Assembly (NCBI GenBank): GCA_023133515.1
Contig: JAGLWI010000002.1
Coordinates: 278,806-342,805, forward strand
Direction: 5' to 3'
DNA length: 64,000 nucleotides
DNA from: Candidatus Babeliales bacterium
Lineage (GTDB): Bacteria; Babelota; Babeliae; Babelales; UASB340
Part shown: positions 61,817-64,000 of the stretch, in pieces
Layout of the letters: each line of letters starts with the position of its first letter
Numbering within the stretch: the stretch's first letter is position 1
The notes under the pieces: generated by a model
Told to the model about the DNA's origin: nothing
What the model saw: only the letters and a program-made list of their open reading frames with translations
Database searches by the model: none
Made by a program: the position numbers and the translations under genes

Positions 61817-61825
61817 TTTGGAATT

Positions 61826-61882
61826 AAAAGATTGTGTCAGCAAAATTTTGTAAAAAATTACTTTTTTCTGACGCAATCTTTC
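61826..61882. terminator. Terminator after OMP paralogue 1
   Basis: The stem AAGATTGTGTCAG / CTGACGCAATCTT (one G-U pair) encloses a ~27-base A/T-rich loop and is followed by TCTTTG. It lies about 10 bases after the stop. The T-run is short, so efficiency is uncertain. Confidence 0.65.
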
Positions 61883-61966
61883 TTTGAAATTTAAAAAATA
61901 TTGAAATATGTTTCCACAAAGTGATATAAAATAATTCAAGTTGCTTCTTTGAAATAAGTAAATTTT

Positions 61967-62059
61967 AATGTAAAGTTGCGTGCTCATCCTGAGCTTGTCG
62001 AAGGATGAAAGCACGCTGTATCCTTCGACAAGCTCAGGATGAGCACGCAACTTTACATT
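61967..62059. repeat. Intergenic palindromic repeat, copy 3 (40-bp arms)
   Basis: The left arm at 61967-62006 and the right arm at 62020-62059 match over all 40 bases. The core CATCCTGAGCTTGTCGAAGG is shared with copy 2. The outer part (ending GCGTGCT, then TTTACATT on the far side) is also paired but not shared with the other copies. It lies between the two OMP genes. Confidence 0.95.
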
Positions 62060-62139
62060 TTAATTAAATTTTAGATAGCAACTTGAGTTAAAATATTAAG
62101 TTTTTAATAAGTGAAAGGATCGAAAAATAAGGAGAAATA

Positions 62140-63954
62140 ATGAGAATTAAGTTGTTAAAATTGGCCATTCTAGGGAGTGCGATTTTTAGTGTGGTGAACG
62201 CCACAGAATTTCGTTCCCCGTGGATCTCGGAACGAGGGCCAATTAGATATAAGTTTGAACGAGGAGATCCAGATAACTATACACTCGATGTTTATAGCAC
62301 GATTCATCGGAAGGAATCTCACAAAGCGTTTTTAAAACATGGAACTGACACAAAACCTTTGACAGCACTTTTTTTCAACAAATCTGATATTCCATTAAAA
62401 GAAATCTTTCCAAATTCAACGATGAGTACAGATGCGAAATACTACAATCCATTTATGGATCTTATGACGATTCATCCACGTGCAACATATTATGAGTGGG
62501 GATTTAATCTTGGATGTCGTTTTGAATATCCAGTGTGGCAAGATATCGGAAGAATCGGATTTCGTGTAAATGTTCCATTTCGATTGATTGAAATGGAAAG
62601 AGAAAACATTGTAGATAAACTTGATGATCCAACCGAAGAATGGATTTTGCCACGACATGTTTCGGTTGAGACTAAAGATATTGCTCCACATGGCACTGCA
62701 AATGTTTTGGCCAAAGCATACAATCTTGGTTTTATAAACAAATTGTTTGCAGCCCCTGATCGTACTTTGGCTCTTGAAATGGGCGATAACGAGGTGAAAG
62801 TTTTTGGGCAAAATATAAAATCGATTAATGCGCTTGCTGATAACCAAAAAATGGCGACTAACATTCAAACTCCAGCTGGAGTTATTTATACTTACCAAAA
62901 TGGTAGGCCTCGTGAACCAGGTGCTGATCAAAAGTGGGCATTTAATTTCGGGAATAATGTAGCTGATAATGGTTGGGGTGATCACGCAATAGATCTTAAT
63001 GGAAATCCAGCAGTAGCAGATCTTAATACTGTTAAAGTTTTAAGAAAAGGGATAGCTCTTTTTAATAAAGCCATAATTTATACTACGCTTGGTCAAAACC
63101 AAACTCAACTAGAAAAGATGTGGTTGGTTTTAGGTTATGAAAATGGAATTTTACCTGTTGGAGCAAAATGTATTAAAGATGGAATTGAAAATGCAATTAA
63201 ATCGTATGAAGCCGATCCTTATCAGTGGCTTTTGGCTTATGGTCCATATGAATTTGAGACGCGAAGACTTACTGGTGTAGGTGACATTGATCTTGATATT
63301 TTTTATGAACACACATTTTCTGATGAATGGATTTCTGAGGTGATGATGGGTGTAAAAATTCCTACAGGTAATCATGAAGATTACGTAGGAAATCCATACA
63401 AAGTTCATCTTGGAAATGGTGAACACTGGGAATTTAAGGTTGGTGGAATGCTAGCATGGCAACCTCTTAAATGGATGAACGTTAAATTTGATATGTATTT
63501 CTCATGGGTTTTGGAAGCACTTGAAAAAAAATGTGCAGCATTTAAAGGTGCCAAAATTAAAAACATGGGTCCTGGTGTTAACACAGATGTTTGTTGGGAA
63601 TATTGGGTTAGCCGTTTAGATTTCAATTTTTTCCATCCAAAAACAAATGATATTTCTGGAACAGTTGGTTATGAATTTTATTATAAAACGAAAGACAATA
63701 TTTATTTCAGAGAATCTCAAAAGACACCATTTTATGGATCACATCATACTGATGCAACTAATCTTCTTAAATCTGATCTTGATAACACTCTTGCTGAAGC
63801 CAACACAGAAGCAATTGGTCACAAAATTCGTTCTGAAATTAGATGCAAATTAGATAAAGAACTTGAAATTTTTGCTGGTGGTTCATACATGTTTGCTGGA
63901 CAAAATTTACCACGAGAAACAGATGTTCATGGAGGATTTAACGTTAGATTTTAG
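62140..63954 (+). CDS. Outer-membrane beta-barrel protein, paralogue 2
   Basis: This 604-aa protein is the tandem paralogue of the gene at 59936-61816. The signal peptide ends near VNA|TEF. The mature start TEFRSPWISERGPIRYKFER and the central HPRATYYEWGFNLGCRFEYP closely follow paralogue 1. The C-terminus (GGFNVRF) ends in Phe, as expected for a BAM substrate. Two gaps and high divergence occur around residues 210-330, while the strand-rich C-terminal half (GDIDLDIFYEHTFSDEWISE) is well conserved. AAGGAGAAA precedes the ATG. Function unknown; surface porin-like. Confidence 0.82.
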   Translation: MRIKLLKLAILGSAIFSVVNATEFRSPWISERGPIRYKFERGDPDNYTLDVYSTIHRKESHKAFLKHGTDTKPLTALFFNKSDIPLKEIFPNSTMSTDAKYYNPFMDLMTIHPRATYYEWGFNLGCRFEYPVWQDIGRIGFRVNVPFRLIEMERENIVDKLDDPTEEWILPRHVSVETKDIAPHGTANVLAKAYNLGFINKLFAAPDRTLALEMGDNEVKVFGQNIKSINALADNQKMATNIQTPAGVIYTYQNGRPREPGADQKWAFNFGNNVADNGWGDHAIDLNGNPAVADLNTVKVLRKGIALFNKAIIYTTLGQNQTQLEKMWLVLGYENGILPVGAKCIKDGIENAIKSYEADPYQWLLAYGPYEFETRRLTGVGDIDLDIFYEHTFSDEWISEVMMGVKIPTGNHEDYVGNPYKVHLGNGEHWEFKVGGMLAWQPLKWMNVKFDMYFSWVLEALEKKCAAFKGAKIKNMGPGVNTDVCWEYWVSRLDFNFFHPKTNDISGTVGYEFYYKTKDNIYFRESQKTPFYGSHHTDATNLLKSDLDNTLAEANTEAIGHKIRSEIRCKLDKELEIFAGGSYMFAGQNLPRETDVHGGFNVRF

Positions 63955-64000
63955 TGTTTAGTTTGTAAGTTTTTGGAATAAAATAAAAACTGGACGGATT

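Noticed and set aside
29363-62059. CRISPR array
   Set aside because: The three palindromic repeats are about 12-20 kb apart with no regular spacers and no cas genes in the window.
62490-62985. Minus-strand open frames of 124 and 189 codons inside OMP paralogue 2
   Set aside because: The plus-strand gene is clearly real (signal peptide, paralogue, C-terminal Phe). The antisense frames lack start signals and homology.

Overview
The window is 64 kb of strongly A+T-rich bacterial chromosome from a Gram-negative organism. It has LPS genes (lpxD, a kdsC/lptC pair), an OmpH chaperone, a secretin and outer-membrane beta-barrel proteins. Two further traits stand out. There are many small orphan genes with N-terminal signal peptides, some with eukaryote-like modules (ankyrin, C2H2 zinc fingers, a possible Skp1/BTB fold). 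There is also a mix of competence and type IV pilus genes with an anaerobic ribonucleotide reductase. Together these fit a host-dependent protist-associated lineage such as Candidatus Dependentiae (TM6/Babeliae). That assignment is inference from gene content; no marker-gene comparison was possible.

Layout. 1-0.13 kb: 3' end of groEL and its terminator. 0.2-2.6 kb: three secreted orphan genes, including an ankyrin plus zinc-finger protein. 2.6-5.4 kb: cation/proton antiporter and rlmN. 5.6-9.1 kb: tRNA-Gly, a Jag-like protein, mnmE and a secreted C39-like peptidase. 9-14.3 kb: alaS among secreted orphans, one of which lies between 33-bp direct repeats. 14.4-16.5 kb: exported amidase, NfeD and an SPFH/stomatin protein. 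16.6-20.3 kb: a decayed GIY-YIG (UvrC N-terminal) gene, an M23 peptidase whose last 244 bp are duplicated on the far side of an orphan secreted gene, and a Gly/Arg-rich secreted protein. 20.4-29.3 kb: HD hydrolase, PilO/PilP/secretin, glycosyltransferase, YifB/ComM, acpS, HerA-like ATPase. 29.5-32.7 kb: ompH-lpxD-prs-pth. 32.9-35.4 kb: nrdG-nrdD. 35.4-38.5 kb: a 54-aa zinc-ribbon protein, an orphan and uvrB. 38.8-41.7 kb: Nudix, membrane-anchored methyltransferase and adenylate-kinase-like genes in one minus-strand unit. 42-49.5 kb: pheT-lspA-comF, kdsC-lptC, a HAD phosphatase, uppS-gpsA. 49.7-53.9 kb: comEC-like, holB, tmk, a HEPN/MNT pair and a DegT aminotransferase. 54.2-64 kb: a long leader with small ORFs, a 1786-aa exported surface protein and two tandem paralogous outer-membrane proteins.

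How the genes work together. The core genes serve translation (alaS, pheT, rlmN, mnmE, pth, tRNA-Gly), envelope assembly (lpxD, ompH, kdsC, lptC, uppS, lspA, amidase, M23), nucleotide supply (nrdD/G, prs, tmk) and repair (uvrB). PilO/PilP/secretin, ComEC-like, ComF and YifB/ComM suggest retained DNA uptake.

Most interesting signals. (1) Exported proteins with zinc-finger, ankyrin or Skp1-like modules. (2) Two single-gene inserts, each a minus-strand secreted-protein gene bracketed by a direct duplication of the neighbouring locus, as single-crossover integration of a small circle would leave. (3) A predicted exported adenylate-kinase-like/methyltransferase/Nudix unit whose kinase lacks an ATG start. 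(4) Three long intergenic palindromes with paired base changes, plus a different palindrome in frame inside lpxD. All functional calls come from reading motifs by eye, without database searches.
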